A stretch of DNA of 64,000 bases from Pyrus communis (lineage: Eukaryota; Streptophyta; Magnoliopsida; Rosales; Rosaceae): assembly GCF_963583255.1 (NCBI RefSeq), contig NC_084804.1:22636061-22700060 (forward strand), read 5' to 3'. Shown here in pieces: positions 34,863-46,514 of this stretch. A model generated the notes under the pieces. That model was not told the DNA's origin and did no database searches. It saw only the letters and a list, made by a program, of their open reading frames with translations. Position numbers and translations under genes: made by a program. Positions within the stretch are counted from its first letter, which is position 1. Every line of letters begins with the position of its first letter.

Positions 34863-35843
34863 CTAACCCTGGGGACAATTCGCCGCTCTATGTCCCACCT
34901 GTCCACATGTGAAGCACCCGTTGCTACCACGTCTACACTCGCCGAAATGCCGGTTGTTACACCTACGACAAACTGGGGCTCTGCCTCGCCCACCATCGCC
35001 CTGCCTCTGGCCTCTAGCGCCACCAGCAAATCTACCTCCACGACCCTGTCCAGTGGCACTGAAGCCACCACTCGAAGAACTAGAACTAGCTCCACCTCTC
35101 TTGAAGTTCTGAGTCTGACGGGGCCCGAGCGATGCCTGACCTTTGCCTTTGTCATCTTTCTTCTGGTTGCCGTCCTTTTCTTCATCAGTATCGCTCGACA
35201 TATTCTCGGAATCCTCGATCCTCAACAGTATCTCATAAAAGTCCCGGTAAGTCTCGCTGTGGACCGTAGACGCCATAGAACGCCACTTCTTCCTGGTGCC
35301 CAGACGGAAAAGACGGAGCATCTCCGCCGGATTATCAGCGACATCAGGGTGATAACGGGACAAGTCCATAAACTTACGGTAGTACTCATTCGCTGACATC
35401 TTCCGCTGTTTCAGTTCGGAAAACTCCTGTTTCTTACGGTCGATGTACTCAGGGGGAACATACCTTCTCCTAAACAATCTCGTAAAAACATTCCAATCAA
35501 CCCTTTGATCCGGAGTCAACCTACGAAGCTCCTGCTCCCACCAAGCGGCCGACTCCGTATCCAGAAACCAAGCGGTCGTCTCGACCCACCTCTCCATATG
35601 CAAGTTCCCCTTATTATGCAGCACCCGGAAGGTCTTCTCTATGTGTTCTAGCCAGCGCTCTGTGCTCTCGGGTCCCTCACTGCCCTTAAACTTATCCAGC
35701 TTCAAGTTGTACATAGTCTCCAGAGGAGTCCTCTGGGGAGGGCGCATCACTGCCTGAAGGGCTGTAGCAAAAGCTTCCCCCAACTGAGTAATATCGGGGA
35801 AACTAGGCTCAGAAGAGCGACGGGGTTCCCGACGAGGCGGCAT
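34863..35843 (-). CDS. Gypsy gag with CCHC zinc knuckle
   Basis: Start chosen at MPPRREPRR (35843), just inside the leader. An upstream Met at 35882 in the same frame would add 13 residues. The 326-residue product has the retrotransposon gag domain (LEHIEKTFRVLHN, AAWWEQELRRL, FRRRYVPPEY, EYYRKFMDLSRYHPD). A Gly/Ser/Arg-rich basic region and a zinc knuckle (CFTCGQVGHRAANC) follow. It would form the particle and bind the element RNA. The frame ends at TAG 34863-34865, directly after the knuckle. The next codon continues in the same frame into the protease part, so gag and pol form one frame broken by this stop. Confidence 0.93.
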   Translation of the reverse strand: MPPRREPRRSSEPSFPDITQLGEAFATALQAVMRPPQRTPLETMYNLKLDKFKGSEGPESTERWLEHIEKTFRVLHNKGNLHMERWVETTAWFLDTESAAWWEQELRRLTPDQRVDWNVFTRLFRRRYVPPEYIDRKKQEFSELKQRKMSANEYYRKFMDLSRYHPDVADNPAEMLRLFRLGTRKKWRSMASTVHSETYRDFYEILLRIEDSENMSSDTDEEKDGNQKKDDKGKGQASLGPRQTQNFKRGGASSSSSSGGFSATGQGRGGRFAGGARGQRQGDGGRGRAPVCRRCNNRHFGECRRGSNGCFTCGQVGHRAANCPQG

Positions 35844-35906
35844 AGTTCTGACAGAAGACACCAAAATCATTAGAATACTCACAAGGACACAGGACTGCCA
35901 AACCTA

Positions 35907-35919
35907 GGCTTTGATACCA
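35907..35919 (-). other. Primer-binding site of the gypsy element (tRNA-iMet type)
   Basis: On the minus strand it reads TGGTATCAAAGCC, three bases inside the 5' LTR. It matches the usual initiator-Met PBS TGGTATCAGAGCC except for one base. Confidence 0.85.
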
Positions 35920-35922
35920 AAC

Positions 35923-38149
35923 TGACACACCCCGACCGAGATCGGAGCGTGCTGGCCGTCACTCAAAGGTGACGTAGCCATGTGCACGTGCGGAAGCTAG
36001 TAAGTAGTAATATAAAGGCACGAATAATTAAAAAAAAACTAGCATACAAGTACTAGAATAAATGCTAGTTAGTGCGATACAAATTCAGAGCAGGTCTATG
36101 GCAGTCCAAATAAAACGACAACAGTAGTACGCCCGAAGGCGACCCTACAATGTGGAGTGTCTGTCCGAACGCCGGAAAGCTCTCAAGGGAAACCACCGCA
36201 ACGGCTAAGCAACTAGAACCTGGAGGGGCGCAAAACAAAAGCGTGAGTGGGCAAAAACAAAGCTCTTTGAAAACCATTTCATAAAATACATTCTAACCCC
36301 TCACCGTAAAACCTGTATACTTCCCAGAAAATAACCATATGTACGTATGTATAGATATGTCCAACATGCTCAAGGGTATGCCAATCATGCTCAAGATATG
36401 CCATGTCAAAACCTCGTAATGAAATGTATGTGCTCAGGTATGAATCATATCAATAACATAACATCTGGCAGCCGGAGTCACCTAACGTGACCTGTACGGC
36501 TGCATATAGAGCTCAATCTCAAACTCAACAACTGAACCTGCCCACGAGTCGGAACCACTCTATGTGGTCTGTACGACAGGCCTGGGTGTAATACATATAT
36601 ACGCTCTAGTGCTACGATCACGTGAAGGCTGTGCGAACAATCGCGGGTCACCTACGAGTCCGAACCACCTAAAGTGGTCTGTACGACAGGCCTATGCACC
36701 TAGCTTGGATCCAAGCTGAGCGTATGGTGCGGGAGGTGAACAACACGTGAAGGACTGTGCCCTACTCTGGGCGGGAGCACTAACACCGGGGGTGCAGGTT
36801 ATGAGCTCTCTAAGCACCTCTAAACACTATGCAATGCAATCGTTAATTAACGCTTACCTGGCACTTACCTATGCCTCCACAGCACCCACATATAAATATA
36901 TATGACATATGCATATGTATATGTATGCCACAAATAATGCATGCAAAGATGCATGAATGATAAATAATAAAGTGCATGGCATAAGGCAAATAACCCTTTT
37001 TAATTCAATTTCTGGGAATATAAATGTATATAGGTATATACGGAAAACAAAAGCCCACTCACTGGTATGTAGAAGGGTCGTAGCCCCCCTGTCTCGCGTG
37101 TGCACGCTCGTCCTCTGGGTACGTGTCACCTAGATGCGAAACAACTATAAAAACGTTAACTTTAAAGCACATAACCCGTTTCTCGTAATAACTTCTCATA
37201 CATTGCTCAAAATGGACAAATGAATATACCCACGTGCTCTACACAACCTCAGGATCACAACCATATTTTTAGAAAAATTTTTGGACCCCGCACGCGCTCC
37301 CACGCGCCAGCACAGGCACGGACCTACGCGCCCCCCACGCGCGGCCACGTGCCAGGCACACTGACGGTGTCAACAGACGCCGTCAAGAATATTCCGTCAA
37401 ACTGACGGAATATTCCGTTAAATCTAACTGGTTCCGTTAACGGCGTTAGGAATATTCCGTCGCCTTCTTCCTTCGATCGCCGGCAACGTCGCTGGCGCCG
37501 GAAACTGGGAAAACCTGCAACTCAGGTTTTCTCACTCATTTTTCAACCGTTTTTCGTGATTTTTGGACCAAATGAAAGCCCTAGACTAGAAGAACAAGTC
37601 CCAACAAGTTTTAAGGGCTAAAACTAAGAGATTATACCTGCCCAAAGACTCCAAGTTCGGCCAACTTCGAACCAGGCCTTCCCGACGTCCAAAATCGTCC
37701 AACGAGCTACTCCGACGCTCCTGGGAACCTCACAAACACAACCACGAGCTCAGAAAACCCAAAAACTTAATGTACAAACTTTGCATGAACAGTACCCAAA
37801 TCGGCCATTGATGAATCGACGTGAAAATCAAGGATTCCTCACCTGAAAATGGTATGGCTGAGCTCGCCTCGACCTCACGAGTCGAATGGTGTAGTTGGTT
37901 CCTTCGATCTGTGATGGTTTGAAGGTCCTTGGTGTGTGTCCGTACTCTCACAGAAGGAAGAAGAAGAAAGAAGGGAGAGAGAGACACGGGACAGGGATAG
38001 AGGGAGAGGGAGAGTGAGTCAGTGTGTGTGTGTGGCCCTCCACTTGCCACCACACACAAAATAACCCCACAACGTGACGAAAAACATACTAGGGGCAAAA
38101 TCGTAATTTCATACATACGTTTTCTATAATTCCGGGACGGGATGTCACA
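35923..38149 (-). repeat. 5' LTR of the gypsy element
   Basis: 2227 bp, the same length as the 3' LTR and nearly identical. Differences seen by eye include positions near 36100, 36166, 36580, 36660, 36957 and 37014. It should contain the element promoter. No TATA box was fixed. Confidence 0.96.
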
Positions 38150-38154
38150 GGGAG
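38150..38154 (+). other. Right target-site duplication of the gypsy element (GGGAG)
   Basis: Identical to 28737-28741. Confidence 0.95.
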
Positions 38155-38527
38155 ACTAAATTTGCAAATTAAATGATATGTCACCAATAAAAATAAACAT
38201 GTTTATCAATGTGTAATTAATAAACCAATCATCAATTTCCATGTTTTTTAGTTTTCAAAACTGTTTACAAATTTAGGAGAGATTTTTCAGTGTGACCAGT
38301 ACGCGGCGTGGTACACCACGTGTCATTATACAAATGGTGGGATATGTATACTAAAAAGTTAATAACTTAAAAAATAAATTTTCTCACTACTCCTATTAAA
38401 ACACGTGATGTACCACTTGTGTTTCCGTCACAATTAAAAATTTCTCCAAATTTAGTCTTCCTAGTATTACTCTATCCAAAATCCTATCAAATAAAAAATA
38501 AAAAACTTAAGCTGAGCTCATTGGAGA

Positions 38528-39006
38528 TTCTCTAATGTATATGTGTGTGATACTCTTTTTCTTTCGATGAGGTTAAAAGTTTCAACAATATTTTCATGTT
38601 GCCGCATGTATGCACCATATCCTCTTTTCTATGTATGTTTTCTTCTTGAATAACAAATATAATATTTCTTTAATGAAAGAAATTTTCAAAGGTAAATGTT
38701 TAATTAGAAACCAGCCCTCGCTCACTCTCACAAAATCAATCCTTCCAATCTGCAATTACCATGCACGTTCTCTAATGTATTTTTGTGTAATACTCTTTTA
38801 ACTTCGACGAGGTTAAAAGTTACAACAAAATTTTCATGTTGCCGCATGTATGCACCATATCCTCTTTTCTACGTATGTTTTCTTCTTGAATAACAAATAT
38901 AATATTTCTTTAATAAAAGAAATCTTCAAAGGTAAATGTTTAATTAGAAACCAACCCTCACTCTCCTCTCACAAAATCAACCCTTCCAATCTGCAATTAC
39001 CATGCA
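38528..39006 (+). repeat. 240-bp tandem duplication
   Basis: Two adjacent copies, 38528-38767 and 38768-39006. Both start TTCTCTAATGTAT and end CTGCAATTACCATGCA, and share CATGTTGCCGCATGTATGCA and TTCTTGAATAACAAATATAA. Roughly 90 percent identical by eye. No coding function is evident. Confidence 0.93.
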
Positions 39007-40477
39007 ATTTAAAGAATGAATAATGTTTGGAGATTGTCATTTTTGAAGAAAGCTCAAACACACTGTCATTTTCCAGGAAAGTTCGAAGAGAGCAACCCGA
39101 TTCAATATTTGGTATAATGTCAGAGAAAGCAGTTGTAAAACATGATCCCACTGCCACTTTATGATATCTAACTGCTGACATTATTTGCTAATTAGAGCAT
39201 GCTTTTTTCAACCAAAAAACTTTATGATATATTAATAGAATGATTTAATCTATTAAATTGGCAGTTAAATAACGCACATCTTAATTAATGCAAATCAATG
39301 ATTTTATTTTAAAATGATAGCACAATTATTGAGAAGAGAAATACGGGAAACAGGGAACTACAGATTAAGATTTAGAGGACAATGAAAAATTGATCCGTAT
39401 CTCAATTTTTTTATGTGGCCATGATCTCGTTTAGTCCTAATTCCTAGAGCAGTGAACATTTGTTTATTTAATTTTGTCCGGAGAGAACAAGTGAGACTTG
39501 AGAAGAAACAAGGGAAGTTTGCAAAACAAAAACACGACCTAAGTAAAAAAAACCAGGCTATATACTACTGGATAAACAATATTTGAAAGTGCTTTACCAA
39601 AAAAAATGTAGAAATTAATCTAAAGGGGTACAGACTGTAAAGTGTAACTTGCCTGATTAATTTATCAAATTTTCTTTTATTGTATTTGTCTTCTTCCATG
39701 TTTAGCTAATGACCTCAATGATGAAATCTACTTTAATTTGAGAAATTTCTTATTTGTTTAACCTAGGAGTATGAAGGAACTTTATGTGCATCTAAAGTCA
39801 ACTACTTAGCAAGATCGAACCATCTGATGCCCACCTATGTAGTAATATAGATTGTAATTTTTTTTTTAAAAGGCATCAACGTATGAATGAGCTATGTAAT
39901 TGACAAATGCTAGTGATGGTGGTGGTGACAGTGTGATAGTAGGTAGTGACAACGATGATGGTGATCGGGTGGTGGTGGTAGAGATGGTAATGGGGCGGGG
40001 TGGCGGCGGTGATGGTGAGAGTGAGAGATGGGCACGGAAGTGTTTATTTCCTATTTATTAAAAACCCTTGCCGCTATAGAGAAAAATGAAGAAAAAACCT
40101 ACCATCGTCGACCCTTGTCTTTGGCCTTGGAGTTCAATCCTTGTTAATATCTTCCCTTCTTGTTTCTATGGCCGCTATCTCACTTTGTTGATGAGAGTCT
40201 TAGTGGTTGTAGTTGCTCTCTTTTTTTATGTCGAGGAGAGCCTTTTGTCCGTGGCTTTTGTGTGTGCGCTTGGTAAAGGACTATAAGGAAAAAGCTTTAT
40301 GTTTGTTGGAGGTGACTCAGAGTACAGCTTCTTTGCCAATGATTGCAAAATTATTAGAGAGTGGTGTGGTTCTTTCCTTGTGGTACTTTGCAAGATTTAG
40401 TACTCTTCAGTATGGTTTTTCATGTTGGATAGTTGTGTAATTAGTCATGTTTTATCTCAACCACACTCTTTTCATGG
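39007..40477. other. Non-genic stretch with a GGT-rich tract
   Basis: No gene recognised. At about 39910-40030 there is an imperfect GGT/GAT trinucleotide-rich stretch that would read as Gly/Asp/Val repeats, but it has no gene context. Confidence 0.4.
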
Positions 40478-40735
40478 TGAAGAAAGTTGAGGTTCTATCA
40501 TAAACCCAATTGGCAATATGGGTGGTAGCACAATTACTTATAAGTACATACAACATCCCTTTTTTCTCTGATGTGGGATTCATACCCTCAACACGCCCCT
40601 TCAAATTGGGTGACGTGGAGCATGTGAAGAAAGTTGAGGTTCTACCAAAAAACCAATTGACAATATAAAGAGTAGCCCAATTACTTATAAGCACATTCAA
40701 GATCATTTATTTTCCCGATACAGGATTCATACTCA
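40478..40735 (+). repeat. 146-bp-spaced duplication, LTR-like
   Basis: GTGAAGAAAGTTGAGGTTCT occurs at 40478 and 40624. Each is followed by CCAATTGnCAATAT, a CAATTACTTATAAG block and a GGATTCATAC block. GGGATTCATACCCTCAACAC resembles leader/LTR sequence of plant copia-like elements, but I cannot assign a family. Confidence 0.7.
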
Positions 40736-43700
40736 CAATAAGTGGCCTTATTTGTTATGAGATTATCTACCAATTGTGGATGTATAGTAGCATCCAACTG
40801 ATCAACTTGCATGTAATCTAGTGTTTAGGTAGTGGTTCTCAAAGTCAATTGCAATTAATTGAACTATAATTGGTATTGGTTCAATCGTGTACTTGTCATA
40901 TAATGAGAGAAAGCAATTAATTAAGTCGTCTCATGTGTTTGAATCGTACCATGTTGGTTTATGGAGAATACTACTAGCCAACCGTGGAGAGCAACTCAAT
41001 TCATTGACACATGTACACTGTTGCAGTAGTGTTTTGTGCCAGTAACACAACATTATAAAAAAATTATATCAATAGACTAAGATGGGGCACCGGTTGCACT
41101 TAACCCCGACAACCCATGTATATTTTTGTCTCTAACCACTATAAAAAGTTGAAAAGAAAAACTAAAGAGTGAGTAGACAATATTGAATTACATTCTATAT
41201 TTTTTTCTTCTTGACTTATTGTTGTAAAATCATGCTCCGCCACTACATGTGCTATGGAAATGATTCTCGTTAATCATGTACTATTTGAGCACTTTCCCTC
41301 ATAATAACCGTATTGTGTTTACATATGTGATAAAGAGAAAGAACCATACACAGCATTACATGGGAATTCTTCTCCAAGTAATAGGACCTATATGCATGAA
41401 TCTTGAAGGAAGTACTGGCAAAGGTAAGTGATAGTTTAAGACTCATTAATCTTGATTTAAGTGAGGAAAACAAATCTCTAATTAGATTTAGGTTCAAAAG
41501 TTTAAGGTGTTATCAGATTTAGTCTAGCAATAAATTCTTATCGATATAAGTCTTTTACTTTTTATGAGAGTGGTTTCAATATCGCGTGAACTGTCAAAGG
41601 GTCAAGAGAAAAAGAAGAGCATTGTCCATAATGGCAAGTCATTTACTTGCTCACGTCTATATGCTTAATTGAGAGAGCAGGGCCATACGTTATATAGCTT
41701 GCCCTACTGTCAGTTCCCTTTCAATTATCATCTAATCCAATAGACTTGTTTCTCTAATTGTACAATGACCATTTTAACTCCAAAGCTAAAAAAATTAGAA
41801 AGCTTATTGGGTTCAACCATATGAGTTATGAAAATGAAAAATACTAATAATAATATCTGGATGCCATGGGAGGGAGCGAGGAAGGTTGGCTGAGGAAGAA
41901 GGAGAACCTAGGGCAGGAAGGGCTAGGGTTAGGGTTTCCAGAAATGTAGGGCAACTTAAACTATTGATACCATGTAAAGTGTACGGTTTTCATTGATTGA
42001 ATTGTGTAAATCATGTACAATATATAGGATTACATCAAGTGTAATTTAGGTATGTAACCAACACTGATTAATTACAATTAACAAGTCATTTAGAATGACC
42101 ACTTAGTACTATGGTTTAGTAGTATTTTTCTTCACTTTTAAGTAAAAGATCTTCATTAGGTTCGATTTTCATAACATTTTTTCCCACCAAGTGATGAACA
42201 GTCCATCCAAAAGTAAAAAAGCTAAATCCCAAAGCATAATGGTTCTGACTGAGTTCAATCTGAAGGCTAGATTGCATCTATTCTTTGGCAGTAGTGCCAA
42301 AGTGGTTCCATGAGAAGTAGTGCCAAAGTGGTTCCCAATATCTCATGGAACTTGCCACTTTCCTTTATGCCTTTTGTTTCCTTTTTCTTTTCTCCCCCAT
42401 AAAACATTGTTGTTTCTTAAAGGGTCATCAAATTACTCATTCCAAGTAAAAACGACTTTGAAATTTCTTCCCCCATTATCCCATTTGTGGTACTCCTTCA
42501 ATGAGTGGGTTCCCCGCTACATTGCATTGTTAGGAATAAACAAATTACAGCCTCTCTTTCCCATCAACATGTTTTTTGACACGGGACACGCATTTGAATT
42601 CCACTAAACTAACATTTTCGCGCTTAATTAATCCCACTTAATTAAATGAAAGGAGTTTACCTACCTGCAGATGAAACCAGTTATAGATTAACAATTTTGA
42701 TTAATCATCCTTTTGGATTTGTAAATACATGCATGTTTGGGAGTACTTGTACACGAAGCTGTGATTGTTTGCTAAATAGCTGTTTTCTTTTTGGTTGTAT
42801 ACTTTAGGTAGAATCATAGGATATGTAAATGCTTCTTGTATTGAATCCACCTCAGATTGCTTCCCACGAAAGCATCAATTGCGTACAAGTTTGGTTCATA
42901 CATTCGCCTTAGGTGAAAAAGAGATCATTCTACTTCTTTCTATCAAACATGAAGACTCAAGAGCTTCTCCTCTTCCATGAGAGGAAGTAATAATATAACA
43001 TTTTCGAGTAATAAGGGCTCGTTTGTGTAAAGATATCAAGGTTTGAGATGCTGCCAAGTGTCAAAAGATGAAGCTGGTCTGTTAGTTGTTATATTGTTAG
43101 AACAGTTAGCTAACTTAGCTTAGCTTACACGGTGAGTAAGAAAAGGAAAGCTTTAAAAACTGCTTTAAAGATTCATTTGTTCAACTAATGAGAAATACAG
43201 AAATCTTGCTATTCCTTCTCTCTCTCCACGTGCTTCCTGTTACTCTTGAGCCTTCATTTGCAATTCTTCAGTCTCTGCTTTCTACATGATATCTTCTCTT
43301 CTACTGCTTCTGCGATCTCTCTATGTTCGACTGGTATATTCTGACAAGGTACCTATGTCTAGGATTAGGTTGGAGTGGATAAATCATAAGATTCAAGGTA
43401 CCTATGTTCAAGTAAGAAAGGAAGGTTTAGAGGTTACGGAAATTAGAAGAAATAAGTTATATGGTGTTGATATTCCATTTTGGGGATTGAAAATAATAAG
43501 CATATGGTATTCTGACTAGTCATAGCCCAAATATTATCCGATATTTATGAAACATATCTTTAACCAATGCCAAGGGAGATTGGTCCACAGGAAAAGATTG
43601 GAATCCGTTGCAATCAAACCCCATGGGGGAAGGTTGGTTTATTTATTTATTTATTTTATTTTTATTGTTTTTTAAGTCAAATGATAAATTTTGTTAGATT

Positions 43701-45666
43701 AAATGTTAGATTAGTCACCAACGGAGTTTAAACCCACGCCGTCGTGCAAGAGCTCAACACTTTTCCACTACTGTGGTAAAGGGTTGACCACTTACATGGG
43801 AAAGTATTTCTTCATTTATCCAAATTTGACGGACTTATAAACATTCTTAAAAATGCCAAGGCATTTTGGGTCAATAATAAAATGTCGTGTATTAAATTTA
43901 TCACATGAAATTCTATTAATAATCTGAGAAGCGAAGTTGGCATATCAAAATGTAAGTCTCTCCAACTCAACCATTTGAGCTACTTCAAAAGTATTAAGTT
44001 TGGTTCCCTAATAAAAACTTAAGGATTAAAACAAACACAAAGTTTCTTTAGGTTTAAGGAATTATTATTCATCCCATTATATTATAACTAATTATTTGTA
44101 TTTTTTATATGTTGACAAGCAATAGGATATTACAAAGCACCAGTAGTGGCACAACAAAATACTCGATCATAGTGGGCTAATCACGATTAGGTATCAAATT
44201 TACTGCAAATATACAATCCTCATCTTTGATATTACTCAAACTTAAGACCTACTCTAACTACGCATAAACAAATTTCATGCACTTATAAGGAAAAAAAATA
44301 TAGTACTAATGTTGTCCAGTAAAAAACAAAAATGTCTCTAATGTTCAACTACTGACGAAATCAATGTTCAAATTATTTGTACTTAATATGAATCATTATT
44401 CGAATAAGTAAAAGACATTTCTATATAGTATATTTTTAACAATTGGAAAAATTAACAAATTTTGTTTCTTCATAATGGAATGGTGAGTATTTGGATTCAT
44501 TTTTATTTTCTAAAATCTCTCCTGTGAAAATTTTTGAGACCTATTATTTTACAAGCAATATTGGAGGACAGGAGAATCAAACTTGAAACTTCAAGTGTAT
44601 GAATGAATGTTGTTAATCAACTAAGTGATAAACCCCTCTCTACTTAAAGATCTGTTAAATCCAAAACATCCTAGGTAATAATTTTTACTTTTAAATTCTG
44701 AAATAAAGCGTCTTGAAGTGCACTCTGGTTCTCCACAGTCCTAACCAAGCTCATTGAAGTTGATTTTAGACTAGTTTTGTAGTTCGGAACCCTGACCTCT
44801 CCACAGCCTTACCCCATCAAGTTAATTAAAGACTGCTGTTCTACTGAAGAAAATGATGAACATTAAAGTTGATGGTGAGCCAGGAAATCATAAACCCCTT
44901 CTGCAAACAACCACTACCTCTGAGTCCACCAGGACCACCACCATGCATGAATAACTTAAGCTTTGAGTTCATGTCCTTGAATCTAACTCCTCCTGTAACC
45001 GTCATCAATTCCTTCTGAAATTATATTGAATTCCTTATGAAATCATATCCAAACTCATTTGAAAAACAATCACTTACCTTTATTTAACTCATATATCCTT
45101 TAAGGGCAGAACATTTTGAACTTAGATTTTACAGAAAACTATAGCAATATTGTTCCTTGAATTTAGGTCATTAGTCTATTTTTTTCTTTCAAAACTTCAC
45201 TATGGTTTCGAACCCTACTAAGCTTTTAATTTGTTTTGAGCTCACTAAGTTTTCAATTCAGTGTCCACTTCTCCTCAACCGTCAATTGTTACAATTTTTC
45301 GCTAATTTCATTTCGTGCAATGCCTAAAAAATATAATGCTACACTCACAACAAAATTAATGAATACTTAGAATTATATATATATATATATATATATATTT
45401 TGTCAAACTTAGAATTCTATTCATTGAGTAAAGAGAAAAATTTACGAGGAATTGAAACTCAACACATCTACAAAAAATCCAAAGACGTACTGTGTAAAGT
45501 GGACAAAAATAATTCTCAAACAGACCAGAACATTAACATGAGAACGAAGGGACCAAAACTAAATTGAAAGTTTAGAAGATAAAGGAAAACAAAGCCTATA
45601 GAATTCAAGGGGTAATGCTACTCAAATTAAATAATCGAATTTAGGGACAAAGTGTAACAAGATTTA
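40736..45666. other. Long non-genic stretch
   Basis: No supported gene. A telo-box-like AGGGTTAGGGTTT sits at about 41929-41941. An (AT)n tract lies at about 45377-45400. About 43010-43290 has LTR-like style, ending in a CT-rich leader and TTTCTACA. Open frames here are short and lack family features. Confidence 0.4.
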
Positions 45667-45675
45667 CAATTCAAG

Positions 45676-45907
45676 GGAAAATGATCGTGGTCAGATTTTT
45701 TTTTTTTTTGGAAATTCTAGGAATTCCGTGATCGTGACCATTCATCGTACATCGTACGATAAAAAATTATTTCAAAATTTAAATTTAAAATTAAATACAA
45801 ATAGTATTTAACGAAAACTAACTACACGACATACGATAAACGATCACGATCACGATCACGAGATCACTAAGATTTCCAGGAAAAGGATCCGGTGATGATC
45901 CTTTTCC
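45676..45907. mobile_element. MITE (MULE-type), 232 bp, perfect 9-bp target duplication
   Basis: The left end GGAAAATGATC and the reverse complement of the right end GGAAAAGGATC are inverted repeats. A second inner inverted pair (TGGAAATTCTAGG / CTAAGATTTCCA with ATCGTGATCGTG runs) makes most of the element fold back. It is flanked by identical CAATTCAAG (45667-45675 and 45908-45916). A 9-bp duplication points to a Mutator-related transposase. Confidence 0.88.
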
Positions 45908-46188
45908 CAATTCAAGGAGCAAAGTAGAACACTTCGTAATAATTTAAAGACAAAAGCTGACACTAGATGTAATTTCTCACATAATGATCATGCTGCCCGG
46001 AAAGCAACATCAATTGGAAATTCAATCTAAACTAATCTCAAAATGAACTATTTTACTATTATAACTCGTTTGAATGTGCTTTTAAAATGACTGAAAGTGT
46101 TTTTGGTGAACATGTTTTTAGAATTAATTCTTAGTAAAAATGCAAATAAATTTTGAAAAAGCACTTAAATTGTTTATTGGAAGAAGCA

Positions 46189-46514
46189 CATAATTGATTC
46201 TTCTTGCTTTTGAAATCCAAAAATATTTTCTCTGAAAACACTTTTAATCATTTTAAAAGAGCATTAAAATGAGCTATTAATTAGCACAATGTGCTTTTGA
46301 TATTGTCCTCGCATATTTACCCTAATGCCGATTGTGTCCTTGAAACACCGTCATAATTGATGCTTCTTACTTTTGAAATCCAAAAACATTTTCTCTAAAA
46401 ACACTTTTAGTCATTTTAAAAGAGCATCCAAATGAGCTATTAATTAGCACAATGTGCTTTTGATATTCTCCTTGCATTTTTACCCTAATGCCGATTGTGT
46501 CCTTGAAACACCGT
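46189..46514 (+). repeat. 163-bp tandem duplication
   Basis: Copies 46189-46351 and 46352-46514 share CTTTTGAAATCCAAAAA, AGCTATTAATTAGCACAATG and GCCGATTGTGTCCTTGAAAC. They differ at scattered positions. They are followed by a CT-rich stretch. Confidence 0.93.

Larger units (their letters stand above)
28742..38149 (-). mobile_element. Full-length Ty3/gypsy chromovirus-type LTR retrotransposon, 9.4 kb
   Basis: A complete minus-strand element. The 5' LTR is 35923-38149 and the 3' LTR 28742-30968, both exactly 2227 bp. The 5-bp target duplication GGGAG is perfect, and the primer-binding site and polypurine tract are in the expected places. The internal part carries gag, aspartic protease, reverse transcriptase, RNase H, integrase and a C-terminal chromodomain. 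That order (integrase after RNase H) is Ty3/gypsy, and the chromodomain makes it a chromovirus. The long LTRs and the chromodomain motif suggest the Tekay/Del clade. By eye the LTRs differ at about 13 positions, so the insertion is recent. The single long frame is split by two in-frame stops (34863-34865, 32436-32438). Confidence 0.96.

Noticed and set aside
34424..35185. 253-codon minus-strand frame overlapping gag and the linker
   Set aside because: Alternative frame of the same element. The gag and pol frames carry all recognisable motifs.
34758..35396. 212-codon plus-strand frame
   Set aside because: Antisense shadow of the gypsy gag and linker region.
41929..41941. AGGGTTAGGGTTT telomere-like motif
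   Set aside because: Less than two full telomere units. More likely a telo-box or chance than an interstitial telomere.
43286..43519. 77-codon frame after a CT-rich, LTR-like stretch
   Set aside because: Could be a retroelement leader, but no domain or primer-binding site could be confirmed.
44750..44950. Possible minus-strand coding fragment (GGGPGGLRGSG)
   Set aside because: Short, with no continuation in frame and no family match from memory.
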